This document shows positions 6,654 to 14,882 of a stretch of DNA of 19,578 nucleotides, in pieces. Location of the stretch: NCBI GenBank assembly GCA_934463425.1, contig CAKSJP010000028.1, positions 1 through 19,578 on the forward strand, read 5' to 3'. Position 1 is the stretch's first letter, and each line of letters opens with the position of its first letter. The notes under the pieces were generated by a model that did no database searches, was not told where the DNA came from, and saw nothing but the letters and a program-made list of their open reading frames with translations. A program made the position numbers and the translations under genes. The stretch is from an uncultured Ruminococcus sp. (lineage in GTDB: Bacteria; Bacillota; Clostridia; Oscillospirales; Ruminococcaceae).

Positions 6654-8120
6654 ATGTTAAGACCGTCGTTGGAGGAAGTAAAAGCACTGGCCAAACAGTA
6701 TAACACCATTCCGGTATTCTATGAGTTTTCGGCAGACAATCAGACACCGCTGAATATCTACCGGGCATTTTCGCAGAAGAGCAGCAACTCGTTTATTCTG
6801 GAAAGTGTCAGCGATGGCGTACAGTGGGATCGGTATTCGTTTGTGGGATTTTCTCCCAAGGAAGAGATCCGTATCACCGGAAACACTGCTGAGATCCGGA
6901 GTGGTGGGAAGAGCGAGGCTTTTGAGGTGGCACATCCTATCGCTTTTCTGAAAGAACGGATGGCTGCTTATCGTTCTCCGGTTCTGGAGGGAGCACCGAA
7001 TTTCACCGGCGGTCTCATCGGCTACTTTGGTTATGACACAGTGCGTTATATGGAAAAGAAACTGACCGATGTGCCGGAGGATGACATCCATATGCCGGAC
7101 TGCCACCTGTTTCTGTACGAGGAACTGCTGGCATACGATCATCTGAACAGCAACGGCATCGTGATCCTGAATCTGCATACAGACGGAGATTTGGGGGCAC
7201 AGTATGCTGCGGCGCAGTGGAGAGCGGAAGAACTGGCAGACATTGTCCGCCATTATAATCCGCAGCCTCAGGAGAGAGGACATCATGGCGAGTCGGTTGT
7301 TCGTTCCAATCTGACAAAGGAACAGTATAGCCAGATGGTGCAGGATGCCAAGGAATATATCAAGAACGGTGATATCTTCCAGATCGTGCTCTCTCAGCGG
7401 TTCGAGATCAGCAATCCGCCAGACAGCTTTGCGGTGTACCGAAAGCTTCGCGCTACCAATCCTTCTCCGTATCTCTACTATTTCCACACACCGGAATATG
7501 ACGTGGCAGGTGCTTCGCCGGAGATGCTGGCAAAGGTCACAAACGGTGTGATCCACAATCGTCCCATCGCCGGAACAAAACCCAGAGGGCGGACACCGGA
7601 AGAGGATATCGCCAACGAAAAGGCGCTTGCCGCAGACCCGAAGGAACGCGCAGAGCATACCATGCTGGTGGATCTGGGACGCAACGATGTGGGAAAGGTT
7701 TCTGAGTTCGGCAGCGTAGAGGTTACCCGGTACATGGTGACAGAACGGGCATCAAAGGTCATGCATCTGGTTTCTGACGTGATCGGAAAGCTGCGCCAGG
7801 ATCAGACCGCACTGGATGCGCTGATGGCGATTTTGCCGGCAGGCACGCTTTCCGGCGCACCGAAGGTTCGCGCCATGGAACTGATCGACCAGTTTGAAAA
7901 CCGCAAGCGCGGACTTTACGGCGGCACAGTGGGCTATCTGGGATTTGACGGCAATATCAATACCTGCATTGCCATCCGCACTGTACTGTTTGCGAACGAT
8001 AAGGCGTATGTGCAGGCAGGTGCGGGCATTGTGGCAGATTCCGTTCCTGAAAACGAGTATTATGAAACCGTAAACAAGGCATTGGCAGTCATCAACGCCA
8101 TCAAGGAGGCAGAACAATGA
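6654..8120 (+). CDS. trpE: anthranilate synthase component I
   Basis: This 488-residue protein converts chorismate to anthranilate using ammonia delivered by the glutaminase TrpG. The N-terminal half holds the LES motif at 49-51 that in TrpE proteins forms part of the tryptophan feedback pocket. The C-terminal chorismate-binding domain shows PIAGTKPRG, DLGRNDVGKV, LPAGTLSGAPKVRAMELI and the terminal GAGIVADSVPENEYYE. Retention of the LES motif suggests feedback inhibition. ATG 6654 follows AAAGGAG (6637-6643). It is the first gene of the T-box controlled trp operon and overlaps trpGD by 4 bp (ATGA). Aminodeoxychorismate synthase PabB is related, but the context and motif make TrpE clear. Confidence 0.97.
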   Translation: MLRPSLEEVKALAKQYNTIPVFYEFSADNQTPLNIYRAFSQKSSNSFILESVSDGVQWDRYSFVGFSPKEEIRITGNTAEIRSGGKSEAFEVAHPIAFLKERMAAYRSPVLEGAPNFTGGLIGYFGYDTVRYMEKKLTDVPEDDIHMPDCHLFLYEELLAYDHLNSNGIVILNLHTDGDLGAQYAAAQWRAEELADIVRHYNPQPQERGHHGESVVRSNLTKEQYSQMVQDAKEYIKNGDIFQIVLSQRFEISNPPDSFAVYRKLRATNPSPYLYYFHTPEYDVAGASPEMLAKVTNGVIHNRPIAGTKPRGRTPEEDIANEKALAADPKERAEHTMLVDLGRNDVGKVSEFGSVEVTRYMVTERASKVMHLVSDVIGKLRQDQTALDALMAILPAGTLSGAPKVRAMELIDQFENRKRGLYGGTVGYLGFDGNINTCIAIRTVLFANDKAYVQAGAGIVADSVPENEYYETVNKALAVINAIKEAEQ

Positions 8121-9751
8121 TTTTATTGATCGATAACTATGATTCGTTCACCTACAATCTCTACCAGTATATTGGTGAACTGTATCATGACATCCAGGTG
8201 GTACGCAACGACGAAATGACAATAGAACAGATCGAGGAGATGCAGCCTCAGGCGCTGATCCTTTCTCCGGGTCCCGGCTATCCGAAGGATGCCGGCATCA
8301 CCATGGATGCGATCCGCCATTTTAATGGAAAGATCCCCATGCTAGGCGTTTGCCTGGGGCATCAGTCCATCTGTGAAGCATTCGGCGGTACGATCGTTCG
8401 GGCTGCACATCTGATGCACGGCAAGGCAAGCCAGATGGTGCTGGATATGACAAGTCCCATTTTCGCGGGACTGCCGAAAACAGTTTCTTGTGGCAGATAT
8501 CATTCTCTGATCGCTCAGGAATCGGATTTTCCGGAATGCCTGAAAGTTACTGCGCGGGATGAAAACGGTCAGATCATGGCACTTCAGCACCGTGAGACAC
8601 AGACCTATGGCGTACAGTTCCATCCGGAATCTCTGCTCACCGGTGACGGCAAGCGGATGCTGGCAAACTTTCTGAATCTGATTCCGGGTGTTTCAGTGCC
8701 GCTGCCGCCCATCGTAGAAGAACGGCCGAAAACGGAATTGAAAAAATATATTGCAAAGGTAACAGACGGCAATGACCTGACACAGGAAGAAGCCCAGGAT
8801 GCCATGGACATGATCATGAGCGGCAGTGCGACCAATGCGCAGATCGCCGGATTATTGGTGGCGCTGCGTATGAAAGGCGAGACCATCGACGAGATCACTG
8901 GTTTTGCTAAGGGCATGCGCGGCAAGGCAAAGCATGTCACTGGCTGTGAAGAGTCCATTGAGATCGTCGGCACAGGCGGCGATCTGGCAAGCTCCTTCAA
9001 CATCTCCACGACATCCTCTTTCGTGATCTCCGCTGCTGGAATGCCGGTGGCAAAGCACGGCAACCGCAGCGTTTCCAGTAAGAGCGGCGCGGCAGATGTA
9101 TTGGAGAGCCTGGGCGTGAAGATCCAGACCACGCCGGAACAGGCAAAGGCATCCATCCAGGAGATCGGCATTTCCTTCCTGTTTGCACAGAGCTACCATG
9201 GTGCGATGAAATATGTTGCTCCGGCGCGAAAGGAACTGGGTATCCGTACCGTGTTCAACGTCCTCGGGCCGCTGACCAATCCGGCATCCACCAATTACAT
9301 CCTGCTGGGTGTATATGATAAGGCGCTGCTGCCGGTGATGGCGCGGGTTCTTCTGGGACTGGGCGTCAAGAGTGCCATGATCGTTTATGGCAACGACCGC
9401 CTGGACGAAGTTTCCATTTCCGATAAGACTTCTGTTGCAGAGGTGCGTGACGGAAAGATCACGGAATACGAGATCGCACCGGAGGACTTTGGTTTTCCGC
9501 GGGCATCCAAGGAGGAGATCGTGGGCGGCATTGCAGACGAAAATGCAAAGATCACCCGCGGTATCCTGGATGGTTCGATCCGTGGCGCAAAGCGGAATAT
9601 CGTTCTGATGAATGCCGGCTGTGCGCTGTACGTTTCCGGAAAGGCTGCCACTATTGCAGACGGCATTCGTCTGGCAGAGCAGCAGCTCGATAATGGCAAG
9701 GCATTGGAAAAGCTGTATGAATTGGTGGCGTTTACGAATCAGAAGGTGTGA
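8117..9751 (+). CDS. trpGD: fused anthranilate synthase component II / anthranilate phosphoribosyltransferase
   Basis: A single 544-residue frame joins two enzymes. Residues 1 to about 195 are a class I glutamine amidotransferase, with nucleophile C79 in GVCLGH and the catalytic pair H169 and E171 in HPES. It supplies ammonia to TrpE. From about residue 208 to the end is anthranilate phosphoribosyltransferase, with GTGGD at 285-289, the KHGNRSVSSKSG loop and NVLGPLTNP. It transfers phosphoribosyl from PRPP to anthranilate. A linker of about 10-15 residues (PLPPIVEERPKTE) joins them without an internal start site that I can support. The order of domains is as in the enterobacterial TrpGD fusion. 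The start ATG overlaps the trpE stop. Confidence 0.96.
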   Translation: MILLIDNYDSFTYNLYQYIGELYHDIQVVRNDEMTIEQIEEMQPQALILSPGPGYPKDAGITMDAIRHFNGKIPMLGVCLGHQSICEAFGGTIVRAAHLMHGKASQMVLDMTSPIFAGLPKTVSCGRYHSLIAQESDFPECLKVTARDENGQIMALQHRETQTYGVQFHPESLLTGDGKRMLANFLNLIPGVSVPLPPIVEERPKTELKKYIAKVTDGNDLTQEEAQDAMDMIMSGSATNAQIAGLLVALRMKGETIDEITGFAKGMRGKAKHVTGCEESIEIVGTGGDLASSFNISTTSSFVISAAGMPVAKHGNRSVSSKSGAADVLESLGVKIQTTPEQAKASIQEIGISFLFAQSYHGAMKYVAPARKELGIRTVFNVLGPLTNPASTNYILLGVYDKALLPVMARVLLGLGVKSAMIVYGNDRLDEVSISDKTSVAEVRDGKITEYEIAPEDFGFPRASKEEIVGGIADENAKITRGILDGSIRGAKRNIVLMNAGCALYVSGKAATIADGIRLAEQQLDNGKALEKLYELVAFTNQKV

Positions 9752-9760
9752 GGTACAGCG

Positions 9761-10546
9761 ATGATCTTAGATGATATTCTGAAATACCGGGCGCAGCAGC
9801 TGGAACGGGAAAAAGCTGCATGCGGTCTGGATGCAATGAAGGCACAGGCAGAAAAAGCTCTGGCAGAACGCAAACCGGTTTCGCTGAAAGCAGCGCTGAA
9901 AAAGGATACCATTTCCTGTATCTGCGAGGTGAAAAAGGCTTCTCCCTCCAAGGGCCTGATCTGTGCGGATTTCCACCCGGTGGAGATTGCCAAGACCTAT
10001 GAGGCTGCCGGCGCAAATGCCATCTCCTGCCTCACGGAAGAGCACTATTTCCAGGGCTCTTCGGAATACCTGGCGGCGATCCGGAAAGCGGTTTCTCTGC
10101 CGATTCTGCGGAAGGATTTTATTTTTGATGAGTACCAGATCTATGAAGCGGCTGCCATTGGCGCAGATGCAGTGCTGCTGATTGCGGCAGTGCTGCCGCC
10201 GGAGCGTCTGGCGGAACTGTACCGCCTGGCATACCAGCTGGGTCTGGAAGTTCTGGTGGAGGTACACAATCGGGAAGAATTGGAGGGTATCGCGTTTCTC
10301 CAGCCCCAGATCCTGGGCGTGAATAACCGGAATCTGAAAACCTTTGAGGTAAGTCTGGACACTGTAGCGAAGCTGAAACCCTATGCACCGGAAAATGCTG
10401 TGTTTGTTTCAGAGAGTGGCATCCGGAATCATGAAGATATGCAGATGGTGCGTCAGCTGGGCGCAGATGCCGTGCTCATCGGGGAGACCCTGATGCGCAG
10501 CGGCAATGCGACTGAAACACTGCATCAGCTCCGGGAGGGCATATGA
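9761..10546 (+). CDS. trpC: indole-3-glycerol phosphate synthase
   Basis: The 261-residue cytosolic enzyme closes the indole ring, converting carboxyphenylamino-deoxyribulose phosphate to indole-3-glycerol phosphate. Family motifs are CEVKKASPSKG at 55-65 (E56 and K58 match the catalytic pair), LRKDFIFDEYQI with the catalytic lysine, LVEVHNREEL, GVNNRNLKTF and SESGIRN. The single-domain length shows that TrpC is not fused to TrpF as it is in enterobacteria. ATG 9761 is 9 bp after the trpGD stop, with GTGAGG (9747-9752) as ribosome binding site overlapping that stop. The gene overlaps trpF by 4 bp. Confidence 0.97.
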   Translation: MILDDILKYRAQQLEREKAACGLDAMKAQAEKALAERKPVSLKAALKKDTISCICEVKKASPSKGLICADFHPVEIAKTYEAAGANAISCLTEEHYFQGSSEYLAAIRKAVSLPILRKDFIFDEYQIYEAAAIGADAVLLIAAVLPPERLAELYRLAYQLGLEVLVEVHNREELEGIAFLQPQILGVNNRNLKTFEVSLDTVAKLKPYAPENAVFVSESGIRNHEDMQMVRQLGADAVLIGETLMRSGNATETLHQLREGI

Positions 10547-11169
10547 AGATCAAATTCTGCGGCATCCGACGGTTGGAGGATGTGGCGTACTGCAATGATT
10601 TACAGCCGGATTATCTGGGCATGATCTTGTCAGAGGGCTTTCGCCGGACAGTGCCGCTGAGTACGGCGGCAAAGCTGGCGGCGGCAAGACAGGGCAAAAT
10701 CAAAGTGGTCGGTGTGTTCGTCAACGAAACGCCGGAGCATATCGCCCAGGTGTTGAAGCAAGTGCCGCTGGATGTGATACAGCTTCACGGCAGCGAAACG
10801 GCAGAGATCGTTTCGGGCGTGCGATGGCGTACCGGCTTACCGATTTGGAAAGCGGTGCGGGTGCAGAGTCCGGAAGAGATCGATGCGGCACAACAGCTTG
10901 GCACCGATCAGCTGATTCTGGAGGGACACGTTCCCGGACAGGTAGGCGGTACAGGTGTAACCGCCGACTGGGAGCTGATCGCCAAGGCAAAACCGCATCA
11001 GCCATTTTTGCTTGCAGGCGGACTGACACCGGACAATGTGGCAGAAGCTGCCGCACAGGTGCAGCCGGACGGTGTGGATTTTTCCAGCGGCATCGAGACC
11101 GACGGCATCAAGGATTATGAGAAAATGAAACGAATTGTTACGATTATACGAGGTGGATATCATGGGTAA
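10543..11169 (+). CDS. trpF: phosphoribosylanthranilate isomerase
   Basis: The 208-residue TIM-barrel enzyme isomerises N-phosphoribosylanthranilate before the TrpC step. It has the N-terminal KFCGIR with the general base cysteine C6, VGVFVNE, DVIQLHG, the GGTG phosphate loop and GVDFSSGIE. The position equivalent to the general-acid aspartate (D126 in the Thermotoga enzyme, in the FVIDS context of B. subtilis TrpF) is glutamate E127 here (LILEG), a conservative but unusual change. ATG 10543 overlaps the trpC stop by 4 bp. The 3' end overlaps trpB by 8 bp. Confidence 0.94.
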   Translation: MKIKFCGIRRLEDVAYCNDLQPDYLGMILSEGFRRTVPLSTAAKLAAARQGKIKVVGVFVNETPEHIAQVLKQVPLDVIQLHGSETAEIVSGVRWRTGLPIWKAVRVQSPEEIDAAQQLGTDQLILEGHVPGQVGGTGVTADWELIAKAKPHQPFLLAGGLTPDNVAEAAAQVQPDGVDFSSGIETDGIKDYEKMKRIVTIIRGGYHG

Positions 11170-12349
11170 GGTAGGTAGATTTGGGATTTTCGGCGGACAG
11201 TATGTGCCGGAAACTGTTATGAACGCGGTACACGAGCTGGAAGCGGCTTATGATAAATATGGCAATGATCCGGAGTTTCTGGAAGAATATCGGACGCTGC
11301 TCCGGGATTATGCCGGCAGACCGTCGATGCTGTACTATGCAGACCGGATGACCAAGGATCTGGGCGGCTGCAAGATCTATCTGAAGCGGGAGGATCTGAA
11401 TCACACCGGCGCACACAAGATCAACAATGTACTGGGTCAGATCCTGCTGGCAAAGAAAATGGGCAAAAAGCGGATCATCGCTGAAACTGGCGCAGGTCAG
11501 CACGGCGTAGCAACTGCAACCGCATGCGCACTGTTTGATATGGAATGCGAGATCTATATGGGCAAGGAGGATGTGCGCCGCCAGCGTCTGAATGTATACC
11601 GGATGGAACTGCTGGGCGCTAAGGTGAACAGCGTGGACAATGGCACTGGCACGCTGAAGGATGCCATCAACGAGGCGATGCGTGACTGGGCGACTAACAT
11701 CGACACCACATTTTATCTGATCGGTTCGGTAATGGGTCCTCATCCGTATCCGACTATGGTGCGCGACTTCCAGAAGATCATCGGCGAAGAGGCAAAGAAG
11801 CAGATTGTAGAAAAAGAAGGCAGACTGCCGGACTGTGTGGTTGCCTGTGTCGGCGGCGGCTCCAATGCGATCGGTATGTTCTACGATTTTATTCCGGATG
11901 AGGGCGTTCGTCTGGTTGGTGCAGAGGCTGCCGGAAAGGGCATTGATACCAAGCTCCATGCGGCAACTGTTGCCAAGGGCAGCCTGGGTATTTTCCACGG
12001 TATGAAGTCCTACTTTCTCCAGAACGAAGAGGGACAGATCGCACCGGTTTATTCCATTTCTGCCGGACTGGATTATCCCGGTGTCGGTCCGGAGCATGCA
12101 AACCTCTATAAGACCGGCCGTGCAGAATATCTGCCCATCACAGACGAAGAGGCAGTACAGGCACTGGAATATTTGTCCAGAACAGAGGGCATCATCCCGG
12201 CAATTGAATCGGCGCACGCTATTGCGGCAGCGCTGAAAATTGCACCGGAGATGAAGCCGGATCAGATCATGATCATCAACGTTTCCGGCAGAGGCGACAA
12301 GGATATGCAGCAGATCGCAGAATACAGAGGAGTGAAGATCGATGACTAA
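11162..12349 (+). CDS. trpB: tryptophan synthase beta chain
   Basis: The 395-residue PLP enzyme condenses indole with serine to give tryptophan, in complex with TrpA. The cofactor lysine is K86 in [15 protein letters not shown], the phosphate-binding [10 protein letters not shown] and VSGRGDKD are also present. The N-terminal [13 protein letters not shown] is typical of canonical TrpB1, not the stand-alone TrpB2. I chose ATG 11162 because GAGGTG (11150-11155) lies 6 bases upstream and the protein then begins where the family begins. An in-frame TTG at 11135 lacks such support. The start lies within the trpF 3' end and the stop overlaps trpA by 8 bp. Confidence 0.97.
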   Translation: MGKVGRFGIFGGQYVPETVMNAVHELEAAYDKYGNDPEFLEEYRTLLRDYAGRPSMLYYADRMTKDLGGCKIYLKREDLNHTGAHKINNVLGQILLAKKMGKKRIIAETGAGQHGVATATACALFDMECEIYMGKEDVRRQRLNVYRMELLGAKVNSVDNGTGTLKDAINEAMRDWATNIDTTFYLIGSVMGPHPYPTMVRDFQKIIGEEAKKQIVEKEGRLPDCVVACVGGGSNAIGMFYDFIPDEGVRLVGAEAAGKGIDTKLHAATVAKGSLGIFHGMKSYFLQNEEGQIAPVYSISAGLDYPGVGPEHANLYKTGRAEYLPITDEEAVQALEYLSRTEGIIPAIESAHAIAAALKIAPEMKPDQIMIINVSGRGDKDMQQIAEYRGVKIDD

Positions 12350-13139
12350 AAACAGAATTGATGCAAAACTGGAGCAGTGCAAGGCTGAGGGCAAAAAGGC
12401 ACTGATTACATTTATTACTGCCGGAGACGGCGGCTATGACTGCACAGAAAAGGCAGTGTTGGAAATGGCAGAAAACGGCGCTGATCTTATCGAACTGGGT
12501 GTTCCGTTCTCTGATCCTATTGCGGAAGGTCCGGTCATTCAGCGAGCAAGCGAGCGTGCACTGAAAAACGGCACAACTCTGGTGGGTATCTTTGACCTGG
12601 TGCGCCGCCTGCGGAAAAAGACAGACGTGCCGCTGCTGCTGATGATGTACCTGAACACCATTTTCTGCTATGGCACAGATCGTTTTTTTGCAGAGTGCCG
12701 GGAAAGCGGCATTGACGGCGTGATCGTACCGGATATCCCGTATGAGGAAAAGGACGAGATCCAGGGCAGCGCAGACAAGTATCATGTGCATAATATCAGC
12801 CTGGTAACACCGGCGAGCGAAGACCGCATCCAGATGATCGCATCTGAGGCGACCGGCTTCCTGTATTGTGTTTCTTCCAATGGTGTAACTGGTGTACGCA
12901 GCGAGTTTGACACCAATTTTGCGCCGTTCTTTGAAAAGATCCATAAATATGCGAAAGTGCCTTGTGCCGTCGGCTTTGGTATTTCCGGGCCGGAGGCTGC
13001 AAAGCAGATGAGCCAATACTGTGACGGTGTCATTGTGGGCAGCGCAATTGTACGTCTGGTCGGCGAGTATGGCAGCGAAGCTGCACCGGAAAAGATCGGC
13101 GCATTCGTAAAGAGCCTGCGGAACGGCTTGGATGCGTAA
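12342..13139 (+). CDS. trpA: tryptophan synthase alpha chain
   Basis: The 265-residue TIM-barrel subunit cleaves indole-3-glycerol phosphate and channels indole to TrpB. The catalytic glutamate is E51 in [10 protein letters not shown]. The second catalytic position, D60 in the E. coli enzyme (LADGP), is E62 here (IAEGP). I recall this Asp-to-Glu variant in TrpA of other anaerobic Firmicutes, so it is probably functional. [11 protein letters not shown] and GVIVGSAIV form the phosphate-binding and C-terminal barrel. ATG 12342 follows GAGGAG (12327-12332) inside the end of trpB, indicating translational coupling that would help equal production of the two subunits. It is the last gene of the operon. 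Confidence 0.96.
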   Translation: MTKNRIDAKLEQCKAEGKKALITFITAGDGGYDCTEKAVLEMAENGADLIELGVPFSDPIAEGPVIQRASERALKNGTTLVGIFDLVRRLRKKTDVPLLLMMYLNTIFCYGTDRFFAECRESGIDGVIVPDIPYEEKDEIQGSADKYHVHNISLVTPASEDRIQMIASEATGFLYCVSSNGVTGVRSEFDTNFAPFFEKIHKYAKVPCAVGFGISGPEAAKQMSQYCDGVIVGSAIVRLVGEYGSEAAPEKIGAFVKSLRNGLDA

Positions 13140-13161
13140 GCAGGTTTTTCTGCATTTTTTT
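13140..13161 (+). terminator. weak terminator after trpA
   Basis: A 4-bp stem, GCAG (13140-13143) with CTGC (13150-13153), is followed by A and seven T. The stem is too short to be a strong terminator, so some read-through into the next T-box unit is likely. Confidence 0.35.
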
Positions 13162-13171
13162 CAAAAAAAGA

Positions 13172-13200
13172 TTGACAAGCCACCGGAAATCTGCTATACT
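13172..13200 (+). promoter_or_regulatory. promoter of the second T-box operon
   Basis: TTGACA (13172-13177) and TATACT (13195-13200) are spaced by 17 bases, with the same -10 hexamer as the trp promoter. Transcription would begin at about 13207. Confidence 0.88.
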
Positions 13201-13205
13201 GTAGG

Positions 13206-13435
13206 TATAGATTTTTCAGCGATGAACGGAGTGACTGCTGCGGAGGCTGCACAGAGAGGGCGTGTCGGGTGAAAACGTCTCAGCTGGGGCACAGGTGCTG
13301 TCCGGGAGCTGTTCCGGGAAACCGGAACGTATTCCTGCGTTAAAGGAGCATGAGGGGAGTGCTGCGGTGCAGCGCTTCTGAACTTGGGTGGTAACACGAA
13401 GGCTTTCGTCCCATTTGGCGGCGAAAGCCTTTTTT
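13206..13435 (+). promoter_or_regulatory. T-box riboswitch, probably alanine specific (GCU specifier)
   Basis: The T-box sequence TGGGTGGTAACACG is at 13385-13398, ahead of a terminator. Stem I has GATGA (13221-13225) facing GGAG (13305-13308) as in the T-box kink-turn, AGAGAG (13253-13258), and an apical GGGTG (13267-13271) closed by GGCGT/ACGTC. The helix CGGA (13227-13230) with TCCG (13301-13304) fixes the specifier loop. The codon one purine before TCCG is GCT (13297-13299), exactly where TGG sits in the trp leader. This predicts sensing of tRNA-Ala. The residues before it (GGT instead of the usual GAA) are atypical. CAC (His) at 13290-13292 is an alternative that falls within a predicted helix. 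The T-box class is certain; the amino acid is an inference. Confidence 0.85.
13399..13435 (+). terminator. regulated terminator of the second T-box
   Basis: A 10-bp perfect stem (13399-13408 with 13422-13431) is followed directly by a run of T (13430-13435). It lies downstream of, and overlaps the pairing region of, the T-box antiterminator. Confidence 0.9.
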
Positions 13436-13444
13436 GATTTCTAA

Positions 13445-13483
13445 GGCAACACCTTTTGCGCACAGGCTTTGTGCGCTGTTGCC
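13445..13483 (+). repeat. hairpin repeat, copy 2 (GGCAACA...TGTTGCC)
   Basis: GGCAACA (13445-13451) pairs with TGTTGCC (13477-13483), and GCGCACA (13458-13464) with TGTGCGC (13470-13476), around a 5-base loop. CCTTTT (13452-13457) is bulged. It shares the AAGGCAACACC start and the GTTGCC-(A)TAAAAAGGA end with the element at 1853-1898. It lies between the T-box terminator and the GGAGG of the next gene, so it is within the read-through mRNA. Confidence 0.6.
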
Positions 13484-13502
13484 ATAAAAAGGAGGCGATG
13501 CA

Positions 13503-14348
13503 ATGCTGCCGATGGATTGCCATACCCATACGGGAATTTCTCCCGACGGGTCGGGTACAGTCGCCGGACATATTGCACAGGCAAAAAAGCTGGGGCTTCC
13601 AGTGCTTGCCCTGACGGAGCATGTCGAAATGAACCGCTATTTTCCACAGGCATACTATGGAACAGAGCCGCGGAACGAATGGGAAATTTTCGGCCACGCC
13701 GCCGTGTTGGAGCAGTCTTTGAGAATTGTGACTGCTGCGAAGGCAGAAGCGGCTGCGGACGGATTGACCTTGCTGTGCGGCATGGAGATGGGGCAGCCCA
13801 ATGCAGATTTCGAGCTGTCTGCGTCTGTGAGCCGGGATGTGCGTTTGGATTTTATTATTGCCTCCCTGCACGAACTGCTGGACAAACCGGATTTCTTTTG
13901 CCTGGACTACACGGCGGAAAATATTCCGGCACTGATGGAGCAATATTTCGATCAGCTCTATGATATCTGCCGCTGGGGACACTTTGATGTGTTAGGGCAT
14001 CTCACCTATCCGCTGCGTTATATCGAGGGCGAAGGTGGGATCACAGTGCCGCTGGAACCATACGCAGAACAGATTCGGTGCTGTTTCCGAGCACTGGCGG
14101 AAAACGGAAAGGGCATCGAACTGAATACCTCCGGATACCGGCAGAAATACGGCAAGCCCTTTCCCACATTGGAGTATCTGAAACTCTATCGGGAAATGGG
14201 CGGCGAGGTGCTGACATTCGGTTCGGATGCGCATTGCGCTGAAGATCTGACCAAGGGCATTGCCGCAGGCGTAGAACTGGCGAAAGCCGCCGGCTTTACA
14301 CGAGCCTGCTATTTTGTCAAACGAAAACCGGTTTATATGACACTTTAA
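13503..14348 (+). CDS. PHP-family phosphoesterase of the histidinol-phosphatase (HisJ/HisK) type
   Basis: The 281-residue protein carries the PHP metal-binding set: H7-x-H9 near the N-terminus, H40 in LTEH, a GMEMGQ glutamate, H123 in the SLHEL strand, H160/H166 in the GHFDVLGH segment, and D242-x-H244 in GSDAH. Characterised members hydrolyse histidinol phosphate in histidine synthesis. No other his gene is present here, and the operon's T-box seems not to read histidine, so the substrate may differ. ATG 13503 follows GGAGG (13491-13495) with 7-base spacing. It is first in an operon with an Lrp regulator, an aminotransferase and ispE. The family call is secure; the reaction is not. Confidence 0.8.
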   Translation: MLPMDCHTHTGISPDGSGTVAGHIAQAKKLGLPVLALTEHVEMNRYFPQAYYGTEPRNEWEIFGHAAVLEQSLRIVTAAKAEAAADGLTLLCGMEMGQPNADFELSASVSRDVRLDFIIASLHELLDKPDFFCLDYTAENIPALMEQYFDQLYDICRWGHFDVLGHLTYPLRYIEGEGGITVPLEPYAEQIRCCFRALAENGKGIELNTSGYRQKYGKPFPTLEYLKLYREMGGEVLTFGSDAHCAEDLTKGIAAGVELAKAAGFTRACYFVKRKPVYMTL

Positions 14349-14374
14349 ATTATTTTAGAAAGGCTGGGTTTCTC

Positions 14375-14857
14375 ATGAAAGAACAACTGGTAGAATTATT
14401 GCAGCAGAACGCTCGACTCACAAACGCGGAGTTGGCGGTTATGCTGGACGTTACAGAAGCAGAAGTCGCGGAAGCGATTCGGGAATTGGAGGCGGACGGC
14501 GTAATCAAGGGCTACAGCGCCATTGTTGACGATGAGCTCGCCAACAAGGATTTGGTTACTGCAGTGATCGAACTTCGCGTGACACCGCAGCGTGACTGCG
14601 GCTATGAAGAAATTGCACACACGATCATGCAGTATGACGAAGTAGAAAGCATTGCGCTGATGGCAGGCGCGTACGATCTGTCGGTTACGGTAAAGGGCAC
14701 AAATGTAAAGGATGTCTCCATGTTTGTATCACAGCGATTGGCAACATTGGCAGGCGTGCTTTCTACGGCAACTTATTTCGTACTGAAAAAGTATAAGGAA
14801 AAAGGCATTATTATCGAAGGCGAAGAAAAAGATGAGCGGGGATATTATTTCCCGTGA
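14375..14857 (+). CDS. Lrp/AsnC-family transcriptional regulator
   Basis: The 160-residue protein has an N-terminal winged helix-turn-helix (about residues 3-52, TNAELAVMLDVTEAEVAEAIRELEA as its core, shown here in outline) followed by the linker strand GVIKGYSAIVD. A C-terminal RAM-like effector domain follows (about 62-140), with the GAYDLSVTVKG strand typical of amino-acid-sensing members. Such regulators bind DNA as dimers or octamers and respond to amino acids. The 26-bp gap to the phosphatase gene and the 25-bp gap to the aminotransferase gene indicate one operon. It probably controls amino acid metabolism, possibly this operon, but no operator can be identified. Confidence 0.88.
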   Translation: MKEQLVELLQQNARLTNAELAVMLDVTEAEVAEAIRELEADGVIKGYSAIVDDELANKDLVTAVIELRVTPQRDCGYEEIAHTIMQYDEVESIALMAGAYDLSVTVKGTNVKDVSMFVSQRLATLAGVLSTATYFVLKKYKEKGIIIEGEEKDERGYYFP

Positions 14858-14882
14858 TGCGATAAGAAAGGGGAGAGAACTC

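Noticed and set aside
6657..7658. A 333-codon minus-strand open frame opposite trpE
   Set aside because: It is antisense to a certain gene, and no motif or ribosome binding site supports it.
11135..11161. TTG start nine codons upstream of trpB ATG
   Set aside because: The ATG at 11162 has GAGGTG at ideal spacing and gives the family N-terminus.
11144..12394. A 416-codon open frame on the minus strand opposite trpB
   Set aside because: The frame is a mirror of trpB codon usage. There is no supporting ribosome binding site or motif.
13290..13292. CAC (histidine) as the specifier of the second T-box, which would suit the histidinol-phosphatase-like gene
   Set aside because: In the fold with CTG(C)TGC pairing to GCACAG, this triplet is in a helix and too far from the TCCG helix. 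GCT sits in the place equivalent to TGG of the trp leader. It is kept as a lower-ranked alternative.
14832..14882. Upstream ATG start for the aminotransferase, adding 17 residues
   Set aside because: It would overlap the Lrp gene by 26 bp and lacks a ribosome binding site as good as GGGGAG at 14870-14875. The family N-terminus begins at the later GTG or TTG.
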